The notes beneath the pieces are model-generated. The model saw only the letters and a list, made by a program, of their open reading frames with translations, was not told the DNA's origin and searched no databases. Shown piece by piece: positions 1 through 5,841 of a stretch of DNA of 6,641 bases. The stretch's first letter is position 1; each line of letters begins with the position of its first letter. Location: the NCBI GenBank assembly GCA_001805085.1, contig MHEA01000071.1, forward strand, positions 1 through 6,641, in the 5' to 3' direction. This stretch comes from Nitrospirae bacterium GWC2_57_9 (lineage in GTDB: Bacteria; Nitrospirota; UBA9217). A program made the position numbers and the translations under genes.

Positions 1-6
1 TTTACA

Positions 7-81
7 TGGTGGGCGATGCAGGGTTTGAACCTGCGACCCCTGCCGTGTGAAGGCAGTGCTCTCCCGCTGAGCTAATCGCCC
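7..81 (-). tRNA. tRNA-Val (anticodon CAC)
   Basis: Read on the minus strand this folds as a complete tRNA. The 7-bp acceptor stem is GGGCGAT paired with ATCGCCC. The D-arm is GCTC/GAGC. The anticodon stem CTGCC/GGCAG encloses the loop TTCACAC, giving anticodon CAC, which reads the valine codon GUG. A 5-nt variable loop follows, then a T-arm GCAGG-TTCGAAC-CCTGC, discriminator A and an encoded CCA (plus positions 7-9). All stems pair fully, so it looks functional. It stands alone here, with its own likely promoter just upstream and the rlmI gene behind that. Its 3' flank runs off the window, so no terminator can be judged. Confidence 0.97.
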
Positions 82-94
82 GGGAACGGGTACT

Positions 95-123
95 TTTTAA
101 CACAAGCTGCCTTGAATAGTCAA
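95..123 (-). promoter_or_regulatory. Sigma-70-type promoter of tRNA-Val
   Basis: On the minus strand a -35 box TTGACT (plus 118-123, 5 of 6 matches to TTGACA) is followed after exactly 17 bp by TTAAAA (plus 95-100), a poor -10 match. Transcription would start only about 6-7 nt before the mature tRNA 5' end, a typical short tRNA leader. The position and the good -35 support it; the weak -10 box limits confidence. Confidence 0.5.
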
Positions 124-148
124 GACAAAATTCCGACAGTAAAACCAG

Positions 149-181
149 TTTACCGCGAAGTCGCGAAGGACGCGAAGGAAA
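149..181 (-). repeat. Intergenic GC-box repeat, copy 1
   Basis: On the minus strand this contains three GCG boxes spaced by short CTT-type linkers and ends in CTTCGCGGTAAA. It matches copies at 235-265, 1509-1538 and 1577-1608. It is oriented opposite to copy 2, so that the GGTAAA ends of the pair point outward. No coding content is seen here. This type of sequence resembles dispersed short intergenic repeats found in many bacterial genomes (recollection, not searched). Confidence 0.7.
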
Positions 182-234
182 CCAAAACAAAAAACCCATT
201 TCTTCTTTTTAAACTAAGTCTCAAGGCTTTTGAT

Positions 235-265
235 CTCCTCGCGCTCTTTGCGCCTTAGCGGTAAA
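235..265 (+). repeat. Intergenic GC-box repeat, copy 2
   Basis: This plus-strand copy shows three GCG boxes and ends in CTTAGCGGTAAA. Aligned to copy 1 from the right end, the GCGGTAAA terminus and all three GCG boxes match. It forms an imperfect inverted pair with copy 1 across about 53 bp of AT-rich sequence. It ends six bases from the rlmI stop codon, so it lies in the 3' untranslated region of the rlmI transcript, where the pair could fold into a long stem. Confidence 0.65.
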
Positions 266-271
266 TGCGTT

Positions 272-1435
272 CTAATCGATCACCAGGATCGCGCACTTCA
301 AATACTGCGTCTCCCGCGCGGCCAGCAGCATGGGATGGTCCCGCGCCTGAGAACGCATCTCGAGCAGCCTTGCCTGCCTGCCCGCCGAGTGAGCGGCATC
401 GATCAGCATTTCCGTGAACAGGTCCTGGTCGATATGATGGGAGCAGGAGCAGGTGACGAGGAAGCCGCCTGGCTCGAGCAGCCGCATACCGCGCAGGTTG
501 ATTTCCTTATACCCCCGGAGCCCCTCCCGCACCTTTGCCCTGCTCTTGACGAAGGCCGGCGGATCGAGGATCATCAGGCCGAAGCGCTCCCGCTCCTTTT
601 CGAGACTGCGCAGCTCTTCGAAGACATCGGCTGTTCTGAAGGTAACAGCCAACCCGTTCAACGAGGCGTTCCGTGCGGCCAGGTCCGTTGCTTTGGCCGA
701 GGAGTCTATGCCGATCACTTCCGTTGCTCCGAATTGCGCCGCGTTCAGCGACCAGGCGCCAACATAGCAGAAGCAGTCCAGCGTGCGCCGCCCGGGTGCG
801 AGGTTCCTGAGTGCCTGCCGGTTCTCGCGCTGATCGAAGAAGAAGCCGGTTTTCTGCCCCTCCAGCACGTCGATCTCGTACTTGAGCCCCGACTCTTCGA
901 TAAGGACAGGGCCGGCAAGGGAGCCGCGGACCACCTTCTTCTCCTGCAGCAGTCCTTCCAGCTCGCGTGATGCCGTGTCGTTTCTCAGCACGATTGCCGC
1001 GGGTGCATAGACCTCGGTCAGCGCATCCAGGACCGTATCGAGCTGCCGTTCCATGCCTGCCGTCGAGGACTGGACCGCGAGCGTATCGGCGTATTTGTCC
1101 ACGATCAGGCCGGGCAGGCCGTCCCCCTCGCTGAAGACCGCGCGGAAGGAATCGCCGAAACCGAGCTGAACACGGAGGTTGCGCGCGGTTTCGATCCTGC
1201 TTCTGAAAAAGTCGCGGTCCACGGGCTCCTGTTTTCTCGTCAGGATGCGTACCGCGATGAGCGAATGAGGGTTGAGGTAGCCTCGCGCGACGAACCTGCC
1301 CGTGCTGTCCAGCACATCGACGAGTTCGCCGGGCGCAGCGTCGTCAGGCACGCGCTCGAGCTCGTTGCTGAACACCCAGGGATGGCCGCGCAGGATCCTG
1401 CGGTCCTCTTTTTTCTTGAGTTTTACGGTTTTCAC
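272..1435 (-). CDS. rlmI: 23S rRNA (cytosine-C5) methyltransferase, RlmI family
   Basis: This 387-residue class I SAM-dependent methyltransferase is expected to act in the cytoplasm and methylate C1962 of 23S rRNA, as E. coli RlmI does; the exact target here is inferred. Residues 1-70 form a PUA-like RNA-binding domain with the family motif RGHPWVFS (16-23). A linker carries the signature GQKTGFFFDQREN (193-205). The Rossmann domain shows SAM motif I LDCFCYVGAWSL (219-230), the acidic GIDSS (242-246), LDPPAFVK (290-297) and TCSCS (328-332), where Cys331 aligns with the conserved family cysteine. DHP (366-368) is also conserved. Length and N-terminus match E. coli RlmI. The start is GTG with no clear Shine-Dalgarno and no better in-frame ATG upstream. 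The gene is monocistronic and flanked on both sides by members of one repeat family. Confidence 0.9.
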   Translation of the reverse strand: MKTVKLKKKEDRRILRGHPWVFSNELERVPDDAAPGELVDVLDSTGRFVARGYLNPHSLIAVRILTRKQEPVDRDFFRSRIETARNLRVQLGFGDSFRAVFSEGDGLPGLIVDKYADTLAVQSSTAGMERQLDTVLDALTEVYAPAAIVLRNDTASRELEGLLQEKKVVRGSLAGPVLIEESGLKYEIDVLEGQKTGFFFDQRENRQALRNLAPGRRTLDCFCYVGAWSLNAAQFGATEVIGIDSSAKATDLAARNASLNGLAVTFRTADVFEELRSLEKERERFGLMILDPPAFVKSRAKVREGLRGYKEINLRGMRLLEPGGFLVTCSCSHHIDQDLFTEMLIDAAHSAGRQARLLEMRSQARDHPMLLAARETQYLKCAILVID

Positions 1436-1508
1436 GATAGAGTGAGGTAGGGTCAGTATCGGCGTAGAGATATAGCTGGCCGTGCAGCGAAAGACCTGAA
1501 AATCCTGG

Positions 1509-1538
1509 AACCGCCAGGGCGCGAGGGGACGCGAGGAA
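1509..1538 (-). repeat. Intergenic GC-box repeat, copy 3 (degenerate)
   Basis: On the minus strand this reads CCTCGCG, a short C/T linker, TCGCG, then CCTGGCGGTT. It has the same box order as copies 1, 2 and 4, but the terminal GGTAAA is changed to GGTTCC. It pairs in inverted orientation with copy 4. It lies upstream of rlmI, in a 196-bp spacer where I found no convincing promoter or small gene. Confidence 0.5.
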
Positions 1539-1576
1539 GTCGGAAAAACCTAGTCATCATATCCGTCTTTACGGTT

Positions 1577-1608
1577 CCCTTCGCGACCTTAGCGTCTTCG
1601 CGGTAAAA
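1577..1608 (+). repeat. Intergenic GC-box repeat, copy 4
   Basis: This plus-strand copy reads CCTTCGCG, ACCTT, AGCG, then TCTTCGCGGTAAA. It is the closest match to copy 1. It begins about 38 bp after copy 3 and ends 23 bp before the stop codon of the SurA-like gene, so it falls in that gene's 3' untranslated region. The distance from a stop codon and the outward GGTAAA end mirror the arrangement at 149-265. Confidence 0.65.
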
Positions 1609-1631
1609 AAACCTATCATTCCGCACTCGAT

Positions 1632-2573
1632 TTACAGCTTGTTCTCGATGTTCGCATCGCTCCGGAGCGACTGCAGCCAGGTCCGGTAGGAACTCTCCAG
1701 CTTCTGCTCGTACAGCATCCGGGTGATCTCCTCCTTCACCTTGTCGAAGGGTGCAACCGGCCTGCGGACCTCTTCGAGGCGGATGATGTGCAGGCCGCCT
1801 CCGAACCGGACCGGCCCGGCGATATCGCCCGGCTTCAAATCACGCACCGCCTCTTCGATCTCGGGAATCGCCTGGTCGCGCTGCAGAAAACCGAGGTCGC
1901 CGCCGAAGGCCGCGTTCTCGGCTTCGGAAAGCTCCTTTACGAGGCGCACGAAGTCCTCGCCCTTTCGGGCCCGCGCGAGCGCTGCCTCCGCCTTTTCCCG
2001 GGCCGCCGCTGCCTCGGCCGGGGTTGCCTTCTCCGGCACCCGGATGAACAGATCACGGACGCGGATCTCCTCGGGCTGGCTGTAGTTCCTGACGTTCCGG
2101 TCGTAGTATCCGCGCACGTCGGCCTCGTCCACGGCAATGCTCGAGCGGACTGCCTTGTTGAAGATCCGGGACAGCGTCATCTGCTCCCGCAGTTCGTTCC
2201 GGTACTGCTCGACCGTGATGCCGTCCTTTGCCAGCGCGGCTTCGAACTTCCTGTCGTCCAGCGCATTCCGCTTCTTGATGTCCGCGATGGCATCGTTCAA
2301 CTCCTTGTCGGTCACGTCCAAGCCCGCGCGCCGGGCTGCCTCCATCTGGAGCTTGCGGTCGATCATGTCCTCGAGCAGGAGGCTCTGGTCCTGCTTTCCC
2401 TCGTTCTTTTTGAGGGACTCCTCCCGCTGCAGATCGCTCAAGGTGATGATCTCGCCGTTCACCACGGCAACCACGCGGTCAACGACGACGGTGCTGCTCG
2501 CCGTTCCTTCAAAGGCAGGCGAAAAAAGCGCCGCCAGTATTATCATGTTCCATGCCGCTATTCTGATCCTCAT
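1632..2573 (-). CDS. Secreted SurA-like periplasmic chaperone with one parvulin domain
   Basis: This 313-residue SurA/PpiC-family protein probably binds unfolded outer-membrane or secreted proteins in the periplasm. Residues 1-25 are a Sec signal peptide (MRIRIAAWNM, then a hydrophobic stretch), with likely cleavage after Ala25. The SurA N-domain starts with VDRVVAVVNGEIITLSDL (31-48) and runs to about 165 as helical, charged sequence. A single parvulin domain spans about 168-268, with GGDLG (224-228) and LHIIRLEE (261-268). A C-terminal helix follows. SurA of E. coli has about 430 residues and two parvulin domains, so this is a shorter one-domain form. At the usual HIL histidine the sequence reads VRDLFI, with Asp174; the second histidine, His262, is kept. 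The ATG start has AGGGAG/AGGA upstream at good spacing. The gene is divergent from capA. Being the sole secreted SurA-type protein here, it may be the true SurA, but the symbol is not certain. Confidence 0.88.
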   Translation of the reverse strand: MRIRIAAWNMIILAALFSPAFEGTASSTVVVDRVVAVVNGEIITLSDLQREESLKKNEGKQDQSLLLEDMIDRKLQMEAARRAGLDVTDKELNDAIADIKKRNALDDRKFEAALAKDGITVEQYRNELREQMTLSRIFNKAVRSSIAVDEADVRGYYDRNVRNYSQPEEIRVRDLFIRVPEKATPAEAAAAREKAEAALARARKGEDFVRLVKELSEAENAAFGGDLGFLQRDQAIPEIEEAVRDLKPGDIAGPVRFGGGLHIIRLEEVRRPVAPFDKVKEEITRMLYEQKLESSYRTWLQSLRSDANIENKL

Positions 2574-2608
2574 CGTCCTGCTCCCTGTTCGTGCTTGTGC
2601 TTTTTTAT

Positions 2609-2637
2609 TTGCCTTTCGGCCGTGAGTTCTTTATTAT
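2609..2637 (+). promoter_or_regulatory. Sigma-70-type promoter of capA
   Basis: TTGCCT (2609-2614, 4 of 6 matches to TTGACA) and TATTAT (2632-2637, 5 of 6 to TATAAT) are separated by exactly 17 bp. Transcription would begin near 2644, about 37 nt before the chosen ATG. This placement argues against the upstream in-frame GTG at 2591, which would lie ahead of the promoter. On the opposite strand the same 107-bp spacer must hold the promoter of the SurA-like gene. A perfect TTGACA (plus 2669-2674) is present there but lacks a good -10 at standard spacing. Confidence 0.45.
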
Positions 2638-2680
2638 CAGCTTACAGCGTGCCCGCCACTCCGGCGCCTGTCAACCGACC

Positions 2681-3814
2681 ATGCAGAAAAAACTTATTGC
2701 CTTTGCCCTCATCGTCGCGACCGGGGTTCCTGCCTTTGGAGCGGAACAGCAATTGCCCCCGCACGATCTGACCATAGCCGCTGTGGGCGACCTGATGCTC
2801 GGCGGAAGGGCCGAACCGTTCCTGAACCAGGAGGGGCCTGACTACCCCTTTCGGGACGTGATGTCCGTCCTGGGTACTGCCGATCTTGTTACGGGCAATC
2901 TCGAATCGCCTATCTCGACCAGGGGCAAGGCGGTGGAGAACAAGAAATTCACTCTTCGCGCCGGGCCGATCGCCGGAACGGCGATCAAGAGCGCCGGCAT
3001 ACGGGTGGTCTCCCTTGCGAACAACCATGCCATGGATTTCGGCCCCCTTGCTCTCCAGGACACGCTGACCGCCCTTGCCGAGAACGGCATCCTTTTCACC
3101 GGTGCGGGTATGAACCTTGACGATGCCCGGTCTCCGGCGATCGTGAAGAGCAAAGGCAGAACGATCGCCTTTCTCTCCTATTCCCTTACCTTCCCGCTCG
3201 AGTTCTTCGCATCGGCGAACAGGCCGGGAACGGCTCCCGGATATGCCGATTTCGTCAAGGCCGACATCGAAAAGGTCCGCGCCTCTGCGGACCTCGTGGT
3301 CGTGTCCTTTCACTGGGGCGCGGAGCTGATGGCCGCGGCCAAGGACTACCAGGTCGAGCTCGGCAGACAGGCGATCGACTGGGGCGCCGACCTCGTGCTC
3401 GGCCACCATCCCCATGTGCTCCAGGACCTCGAACTCTACAAGGGGCGCCTTATCGTGTATAGTCTCGGCAATTTTGTGTTCGGATCGGAAAGCAACCGGA
3501 CAAACTGGAGCATGATACTCCTTTTGACCTTCCAAGGCAACCGCCTTGCAAGGGTGGAGGCGGTCCCCATCGACGTGAACAATTACCGGGTAAAATACCA
3601 GCCCCGGATCTTGCGGGGGAAGGCGGCCAGGGACGTGCTCGACGGGATCAATACCGTATCAGCACGGTTCAGGACCGCGCTGGAGATCGTTGACGACCGG
3701 GGATTGCTCCTGCTCCCCGCTCCTGTCGGTGCCGCTGCCCTGTCCGGGCTCGGATCCCATCCTTCGGTTACAGCTTCGGGAACGGACAGCAAGCAGCAGC
3801 CGGCTCCCCGATAG
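2681..3814 (+). CDS. CapA-family secreted metallophosphatase-like protein
   Basis: This 377-residue protein belongs to the CapA (PGA_cap) family, named for poly-gamma-glutamate capsule synthesis and sharing a calcineurin-like metallophosphoesterase fold. Residues 1-20 are a Sec signal peptide (MQKKLIAFALIVATGVPAFG), so the enzyme is probably periplasmic. Conserved motifs appear in order: GDLMLGG (36-42), GNLESP (72-77), SLANNHAMD (111-119), FHWGAE (210-215), GHHPHVLQ (241-248) and SLGNFVFG (261-268). The Asp, Asn and His residues in these motifs are the expected metal-site ligands, and all are present. The tail from about 345 is rich in Ala, Gly, Ser and Pro and is probably disordered. An in-frame GTG at 2591 would extend the protein by 30 residues, but the signal peptide and promoter favour the ATG at 2681, although no Shine-Dalgarno is visible. 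No capB or capC lies nearby, so a capsule role is not supported and the substrate is unknown. Confidence 0.88.
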   Translation: MQKKLIAFALIVATGVPAFGAEQQLPPHDLTIAAVGDLMLGGRAEPFLNQEGPDYPFRDVMSVLGTADLVTGNLESPISTRGKAVENKKFTLRAGPIAGTAIKSAGIRVVSLANNHAMDFGPLALQDTLTALAENGILFTGAGMNLDDARSPAIVKSKGRTIAFLSYSLTFPLEFFASANRPGTAPGYADFVKADIEKVRASADLVVVSFHWGAELMAAAKDYQVELGRQAIDWGADLVLGHHPHVLQDLELYKGRLIVYSLGNFVFGSESNRTNWSMILLLTFQGNRLARVEAVPIDVNNYRVKYQPRILRGKAARDVLDGINTVSARFRTALEIVDDRGLLLLPAPVGAAALSGLGSHPSVTASGTDSKQQPAPR

Positions 3815-3861
3815 CTCAGCCTTAGAATCCTGACCGGACAAGCCGCAACCCGGAAAAAAAG

Positions 3862-3956
3862 TTCAAAGTCTCTGACACAGATAAAAACGGATTAGTCTAT
3901 GAAACATCATGACTCTTCATAATCCAATCAGTGTAAATCAGTGTCAAAGAAGTTGA
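3862..3956. repeat. Palindromic intergenic repeat between convergent genes
   Basis: The left arm GACACAGATAAAAACGGATTA (3874-3894) and the reverse complement of the right arm (3920-3945, ending AATCAGTGTC) are imperfect inverted repeats. GGATTA/TAATCC and GACAC/GTGTC match exactly. The similarity extends outward: TCAAAG before the left arm faces CAAAGAAGTTGA after the right. The centre (3895-3919) holds a smaller TATGAA/TTCATA dyad. It lies between the 3' ends of capA and the convergent lipoprotein gene and carries no ORF. The arms resemble the dispersed TCTGTGTAAATC-type repeats I recall from many genomes. Confidence 0.65.
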
Positions 3957-3966
3957 TAAGTTTTCG

Positions 3967-3993
3967 AAAAAAACGGCAGCCGGTCACGGCTGC
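3967..3993 (-). terminator. Intrinsic terminator of the mfd-lipoprotein operon
   Basis: On the minus strand GCAGCCG pairs with CGGCTGC (7 bp, plus 3987-3993 and 3976-3982) around a 4-nt loop TGAC. After two bases come seven uridines (plus 3967-3973). This is a standard Rho-independent terminator. The TGA stop codon of the parvulin lipoprotein gene is the first three bases of the loop, and the last codons CAG CCG form the 5' arm of the stem. Confidence 0.85.
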
Positions 3994-4970
3994 TCCTCAG
4001 GCATCGGCACTTCTGCCAGGGCCTTGTAGTTTACCTCGAATTTCGTCCGGGACCGCAGCTCCTTGATCCACGCTTTATAACGACGGTCTTCTTTTTCCTT
4101 GCGCAGTTTTTCTTCTATGTCCCGGTACGCCTCGTCAAGACCGATCCGTCCGGCCTTCCGACGGTCCTCAAGCTTGAAGATATGGTACCCGTAAGGGCTC
4201 TTCACGATCCTGCTGACTTCGCCCTTCTGCATGCCGAAGACCACGTTGAACTCCGACGGCATCTCGCCCATGCCGAAGTAACCCAGGTCCCCGCCGCGCT
4301 CCGCTTCGGGCGCTGTCGATCGTTCTCGCGCAACCGCCGCAAAATCCGTTCCCGCCCGGGCACTTTCCAGAACCCTTCGGGCATCCGCCTCGGCCGCCAC
4401 CACGATCTGGCGCACCCGCACCTGTTCCGGCTTCTCGAACTCCAGCTGGTGCTCCTGGTAGTAGCGTTTGATGTCTGCAGAGGATACCGAGATCTGCCTG
4501 CTCACCGCGCGCGCCATCAGCCGCTCGATCATCAGGTCCTCCCAGACATCGGCCTTCCATTTTTCGAAGTCGATGCCGAGGCCCGTCAGCATCTCTTTCA
4601 CGTCCTTGCCGTTCTCCGCGCGGATCCGCTCGATGCGCTGATTGATCTCGGGCAGCCCGATCTTGATTCGCATCCGCTGGGCCTCGCGCAGCATCATCTT
4701 GCGCTCGATCAGCCGGTTCAGGAAATCCTCCTTCACCTCGAACGCCACGTCATGGTAGGGTTTGAACCCGGCCCGGGCAAAACGCTCCAGGAACTCAGCC
4801 AGCATGATCGGGTCCCCGTTCACGGTCGCCACGACCCTGAGGTCGGCCGATACCGTGCTGCCGCCCGTCTCCGGCACCACCGGGACGTCATTCTCCTTCT
4901 TGCAGGAAAAAAACAAAAGCCCCAGCAGGAGCGCCGGGGCTGCGTAGTATATGATTCGGGAGTGTTTCAT
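3984..4970 (-). CDS. Parvulin-domain lipoprotein (SurA/PrsA-like foldase)
   Basis: This 328-residue member of the PpiC/SurA family probably assists folding of exported proteins at the membrane. A lipoprotein signal peptide ends in LLFFSC, with the acylated cysteine at Cys23 followed by Lys24. Absence of Asp at +2 fits outer-membrane sorting under the enteric Lol rule. The SurA N-domain begins VVATVNGDPIMLAEF (46-60) and continues as helices to about 180. One parvulin domain spans about 183-268, with GGDLGYFG (226-233) and YGYHIFKLED (260-269). A charged C-terminal helix and a Pro/Glu-rich tail follow. The first conserved histidine of the domain reads Gln188 (VRVRQIVV), while His263 remains. 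The start ATG lies 15 nt after the stop of the upstream lipoprotein gene with no strong ribosome site of its own, suggesting translational coupling. A terminator closes the operon at its stop codon. Confidence 0.88.
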   Translation of the reverse strand: MKHSRIIYYAAPALLLGLLFFSCKKENDVPVVPETGGSTVSADLRVVATVNGDPIMLAEFLERFARAGFKPYHDVAFEVKEDFLNRLIERKMMLREAQRMRIKIGLPEINQRIERIRAENGKDVKEMLTGLGIDFEKWKADVWEDLMIERLMARAVSRQISVSSADIKRYYQEHQLEFEKPEQVRVRQIVVAAEADARRVLESARAGTDFAAVARERSTAPEAERGGDLGYFGMGEMPSEFNVVFGMQKGEVSRIVKSPYGYHIFKLEDRRKAGRIGLDEAYRDIEEKLRKEKEDRRYKAWIKELRSRTKFEVNYKALAEVPMPEEQP

Positions 4971-4985
4971 TGAATGGTTATAAGG

Positions 4986-5687
4986 CTACTTTCCGGCGCC
5001 TTCTTCCTTGGTGGCCGGCGGCTGCTGGAGTTCAAGACCGCCCGGCGTCGAAGGCTGCATCAGCGATTTTGCCGCGGCATCCAGGGCCTTCTCGTCCACG
5101 GTGATCTTTGCCTTTGCCTTCAGGTCCTTGGCATATTCCAGGTAGAGGTCACGCTGCTTCTCCGCGAGCATTCTGCGCTTCAGCTGCGGTTCGACCTCCT
5201 TGAAGCTCAGCTTCTTGCCGTCCGGGGTGCGCATCTTGTCGGCGTTCTTGTTGTAGTAGCTCCGGGCCTCCTGGTCGCTGGGCGGTGCCACCTTGCTCAG
5301 CTTGTCGGCAAGCTCTTTTTTGAGCAGGTTGTTGAAGAGTTCGTTCCGGGCATCGTCGTGGATCCTGCGCTCCATTTCTTTCTTGAGCATCTCCTGCCGC
5401 TTCTTGAATTCGGGGTCCTTGTCCAGGCCCTGCCGCTTTGCCTCCTGCAGGACGACCTCGATGCCGATCAGGTCTTCCAGGAACTCCTTGCGGGCCTTGG
5501 GGTCGCTGGCCACGGCCTGCTGCATCTGGGGCTGCAGGTCCTCGAGCTGTTTCTTGAAATCCGCAGCAGTTATCTTGGTACGGTTGACCCGCGCCAGGAC
5601 CGCGCTGTCGGTTCCTTTGTTGCAGCCGGTCATTGCCACTGAGAACGCGAGCAGGGATACGACGATAATGCCCTTGAACGATTTCAT
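4986..5687 (-). CDS. SurA N-domain-like lipoprotein lacking a parvulin domain
   Basis: This 233-residue predicted lipoprotein has a signal peptide ending AMTGC (Cys22 acylated, Asn23 next). After it, VLARVNRTKITAADFKKQLE (30-49) matches the start of a SurA/PrsA N-domain. Long charged helices follow to about 145. In its relatives a parvulin domain would begin after a YY-x-x-N motif; here SYYNKNADKMRTPDG (143-157) runs after only a few residues into SFKEVEPQLKRRMLAEKQ (161-178), which looks like the C-terminal helix. GGDLG and the HIL motif are absent. It therefore looks like a chaperone-only paralogue, by loss of the catalytic domain. The C-terminus is Pro/Glu/Lys-rich. The ATG has a strong GGAGGA 7-8 nt upstream (plus 5695-5700). 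It lies 154 bp downstream of mfd and 15 bp upstream of the parvulin lipoprotein. Confidence 0.8.
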   Translation of the reverse strand: MKSFKGIIVVSLLAFSVAMTGCNKGTDSAVLARVNRTKITAADFKKQLEDLQPQMQQAVASDPKARKEFLEDLIGIEVVLQEAKRQGLDKDPEFKKRQEMLKKEMERRIHDDARNELFNNLLKKELADKLSKVAPPSDQEARSYYNKNADKMRTPDGKKLSFKEVEPQLKRRMLAEKQRDLYLEYAKDLKAKAKITVDEKALDAAAKSLMQPSTPGGLELQQPPATKEEGAGK

Positions 5688-5694
5688 GAAGATT

Positions 5695-5700
5695 TCCTCC
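5695..5700 (-). promoter_or_regulatory. Strong ribosome binding site of the SurA-N-like lipoprotein
   Basis: GGAGGA on the minus strand lies 7 nt before the ATG at 5687. It is the best Shine-Dalgarno in the window and fixes the start. In the 154-bp spacer behind it (5688-5841) there is a -10-like TATATT (plus 5743-5748) without a good -35, plus two perfect 8-bp palindromes, CAGCGCTG (5765-5772) and ATCCGGAT (5748-5755). No terminator for mfd is seen. Whether the two lipoprotein genes have their own promoter or are read through from mfd cannot be settled here. Confidence 0.75.
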
Positions 5701-5841
5701 GGTTGATTTATTTACTGGATTTGTAATCGGCGCTTATTCTTTAATATATCCGGATTAAGCGGTGCAGCGCTGAGAAGAAGCATTCCCGTACTAAAGGTTT
5801 ATGGTCTGAACTGCTTTAAAAACAGAGTTTTTTATAGCACA

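Noticed and set aside
149..265. Possible CRISPR array
   Set aside because: There are only two copies, in opposite orientation, and no regular spacers; this is an inverted repeat pair.
2591..2680. N-terminal extension of capA from an upstream GTG
   Set aside because: It would place extra residues ahead of an ideal signal peptide, and the GTG lies upstream of the likely promoter.
1788..2771. Long plus-strand open frame (327 codons) opposite the SurA-like gene
   Set aside because: It lies antisense to a clear secreted SurA-like protein. Its translation has no recognisable motif, and open antisense frames are expected in GC-rich coding DNA.
2642..3535. Long minus-strand open frame (297 codons) opposite capA
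   Set aside because: It is an antisense shadow of a gene with all CapA motifs intact; its own translation shows no domain.
2591..3814. Part of a poly-gamma-glutamate capsule cluster
   Set aside because: No capB, capC or other capsule gene is near, and CapA-family proteins are common without a capsule locus.
4182..4973. Plus-strand open frame (263 codons) opposite the parvulin lipoprotein
   Set aside because: It is an antisense shadow, rich in Leu, His and Arg, with no ribosome site and no domain.
5815..5835. Terminator after mfd
   Set aside because: The AAAAAC/GTTTTT dyad is all A/T apart from one pair and has no GC-rich stem, so it would not make a stable terminator.
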